DNA from: an uncultured Selenomonas sp.
Lineage (GTDB): Bacteria; Bacillota; Negativicutes; Selenomonadales; Selenomonadaceae
Direction: 5' to 3'
NCBI GenBank assembly: GCA_938045435.1
Contig: CALIBA010000194.1
Span: 1-6,838 of the forward strand
Length of the DNA: 6,838 nucleotides
Below, one piece after another: positions 5,503-6,838 of the stretch. Each line of letters starts with the position of its first letter. Positions within the stretch are counted from its first letter, which is position 1. The notes beneath the pieces are model-generated. The model worked only from the letters and a program-made list of their open reading frames with translations, searched no databases and was not told the DNA's origin. The translations under genes and the position numbers were made by a program.

Positions 5503-6786
5503 ATGCAGTTTATTGACCGTGCACAAATTACGGTGAAGGCAGGAGACGGCGGTCATGGAAAATCTGCGTTCCGCCACGAGAAATTTATGCCAAAAGGCGG
5601 CCCGTCAGGTGGTGACGGCGGTCGCGGCGGGGATGTTATTTTCCGTGCAGACAGGAACCTCAATACGCTTCTTAGCTTTCGCTATCATCGCAAGTTTACA
5701 GCGAAGAACGGAGAAAACGGGGAGCACAAGAATCAGTATGGGAAAAATGCCCAGCCGCTCTATGTCCATGTTCCGCCGGGAACGGTCGTGACAGATGAAA
5801 AGACAGGAGAGGTGCTTGCCGATCTCTCAGAAGCTGATATGGAGGCTTTGATTGCACGGGGAGGGCGCGGCGGGCGCGGCAACGCGAAGTTTGCCAATGC
5901 GGCAAATCGTGCGCCGACTTTTGCTGAGTTTGGTGAGCCGGGGGAGAGCCGCAGGCTCATCCTCGAGTTAAAGCTTCTTGCTGATGTGGGACTTGTTGGC
6001 TATCCAAGTGTCGGCAAATCGAGTCTTGTTGCTTCATGTTCCGCTGCGCGTCCGGAGATTGCCGATTATCACTTTACAACACTTACGCCTGTTCTCGGTG
6101 TTGTGCAGACGGACTATGAGAAGAGCTTCGTCATGGCAGATATTCCGGGGCTGATTGAAGGCGCTGCAGATGGTGTAGGGCTGGGCCATGATTTTCTGCG
6201 CCATGTGGAACGCACACGGCTCATTTTGCATATTGTGGATGCATCAGGGATTGAAGGCCGTGATCCGGTCGAGGACTATCATAAGATCAATGCCGAACTT
6301 GCGCGTTATAGTGAAAAAATTGCGCGGCGCACACAAATCCTTGTCGCCAATAAAATTGATTTGCCATCTTCCAAGGAGCATTTGCCGCGCCTTAGAGAGC
6401 TTGCTGCACGGGAGGGATTGACCTTTTTTGCAATCTCTGCTGCGACACGTGCAGGGGTTCAAGAGCTTATTGATCATGTCGGAACGTGGCTTGATACACA
6501 TGTTCCAGAGCCGGAAACGGAGGAAGATGCTGTCAAAGTCTACAACCAGAATGCCATCGATGATGAAGATGTAACGATTTCGCGCAACGATGCAGGGGAT
6601 TTTATTGTATCTGGCAAAGCGCTTGAGAAACTGGTTGCGATGACGAATTTTAACAATGATGAGGCCGTTCGTCGATTCCAGTATATCTGGCGGCTTAAAG
6701 GGCTTGATGAAAAGCTGCGCGAACGTGGCATTAAAGAGGGGATGACCGTCCACATCGGGGACATGGCATTTGACTATCAGGAATAA
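5503..6786 (+). CDS. obgE: GTPase Obg/CgtA, ribosome-assembly and stress GTPase
   Basis: A 427-residue GTPase that binds the 50S subunit late in assembly and links it to growth state and ppGpp. The order is the glycine-rich Obg domain (1-158; KAGDGGHGKSAFRHEKF, GGPSGGDGGRGGDV, RGGRGGRGN), the G domain (about 159-335), and an OCT-type C-terminal domain (about 345-427, GDFIVSGKALEKL, RRFQYIWRLKGLDEKL). G motifs are all present: G1 GYPSVGKSS (166-174), G2 Thr in HFTT (190-193), G3 DIPG (213-216), G4 NKID (283-286) and G5 SAA (312-314). Length is typical for the longer Firmicute form with OCT. The ATG follows AGGGGG (5493-5498) by a short 4 nt spacer. It is separated from rpmA by a terminator and a large hairpin; no convincing promoter was found, so it may depend on readthrough. 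Confidence 0.97.
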   Translation: MQFIDRAQITVKAGDGGHGKSAFRHEKFMPKGGPSGGDGGRGGDVIFRADRNLNTLLSFRYHRKFTAKNGENGEHKNQYGKNAQPLYVHVPPGTVVTDEKTGEVLADLSEADMEALIARGGRGGRGNAKFANAANRAPTFAEFGEPGESRRLILELKLLADVGLVGYPSVGKSSLVASCSAARPEIADYHFTTLTPVLGVVQTDYEKSFVMADIPGLIEGAADGVGLGHDFLRHVERTRLILHIVDASGIEGRDPVEDYHKINAELARYSEKIARRTQILVANKIDLPSSKEHLPRLRELAAREGLTFFAISAATRAGVQELIDHVGTWLDTHVPEPETEEDAVKVYNQNAIDDEDVTISRNDAGDFIVSGKALEKLVAMTNFNNDEAVRRFQYIWRLKGLDEKLRERGIKEGMTVHIGDMAFDYQE

Positions 6787-6805
6787 TGGGCGAAGGATTT
6801 TGTGC

Positions 6806-6838
6806 GTGCATTTAACCGTATGCGAAATGCTTCAAGTG
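6806..6838 (+). CDS. Start of a downstream gene, possibly a PucR-type regulator (3' end missing)
   Basis: GAAGGA (6792-6797) lies 8 nt before GTG 6806, which opens a frame without a stop to the window edge. The eleven residues read MHLTVCEMLQV. The L-T-V-x-[ED]-[ML]-L pattern resembles the start of the PucR N-terminal domain found in PucR/CdaR-like transcription factors. Eleven residues are too few to be sure. The gene would begin 19 nt after obgE and could be cotranscribed with it. A competing GTG at 6802, in another frame, has only a 4 nt spacer. Confidence 0.4.
   Translation, partial: MHLTVCEMLQV

Noticed and set aside
6244..6753. Open frame of 169 codons on the - strand inside obgE
   Set aside because: Fully antisense to the conserved G and OCT domains; no recognisable domain.

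Overview
The window is an ordinary chromosomal housekeeping region. It probably comes from a diderm Firmicute of the class Negativicutes, most likely near Selenomonas. This placement is inferred from three things: a single-chain fusion of the two radical-SAM-associated proteins that are usually encoded by adjacent genes; a ribosomal protein L27 with a Firmicute-type cleavable N-terminus (FDLQLFA before HKKG) next to its protease gene prp; and the rodA / radical SAM / rplU-prp-rpmA / obgE order. No 16S or other decisive marker is present.

Left part (1-3368, + strand): the 3' two thirds of rodA, the SEDS peptidoglycan glycosyltransferase of the elongation machinery, ends at a strong intrinsic terminator. 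An 869-residue B12-domain-like/radical SAM/DUF2344 fusion protein of unknown function follows.

Middle (3418-4185, - strand): a DUF4931-type protein with a GalT/HIT-like HPHxQ motif converges on the radical SAM gene. In many Firmicutes the ribonuclease G gene rng lies between the radical SAM pair and rplU. Here that slot holds the oppositely oriented DUF4931 gene. Its upstream region is AT-rich, with its own promoter, back to back with a near-consensus promoter for the ribosomal operon.

Right part (4309-6838, + strand): promoter, structured leader of about 115 nt (candidate L21 leader), then rplU-prp-rpmA. prp starts with TTG 3 nt after rplU. rpmA most likely starts with GTG at 5100, 5 nt after prp. 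Prp is the cysteine protease that removes the N-terminal extension of L27, so substrate and processing enzyme are made from the same message. An intrinsic terminator and a second long hairpin separate rpmA from obgE, the ribosome-assembly GTPase. The last 33 bases look like the start of another gene, possibly a PucR-type regulator.

I found no mobile element, CRISPR array, tRNA or rRNA. The points most worth a second look are the hairpin before obgE, the alternative helices and possible Shine-Dalgarno sequestration in the rplU leader, the extra cysteine cluster of the radical SAM fusion, and the DUF4931 gene in the rng slot.
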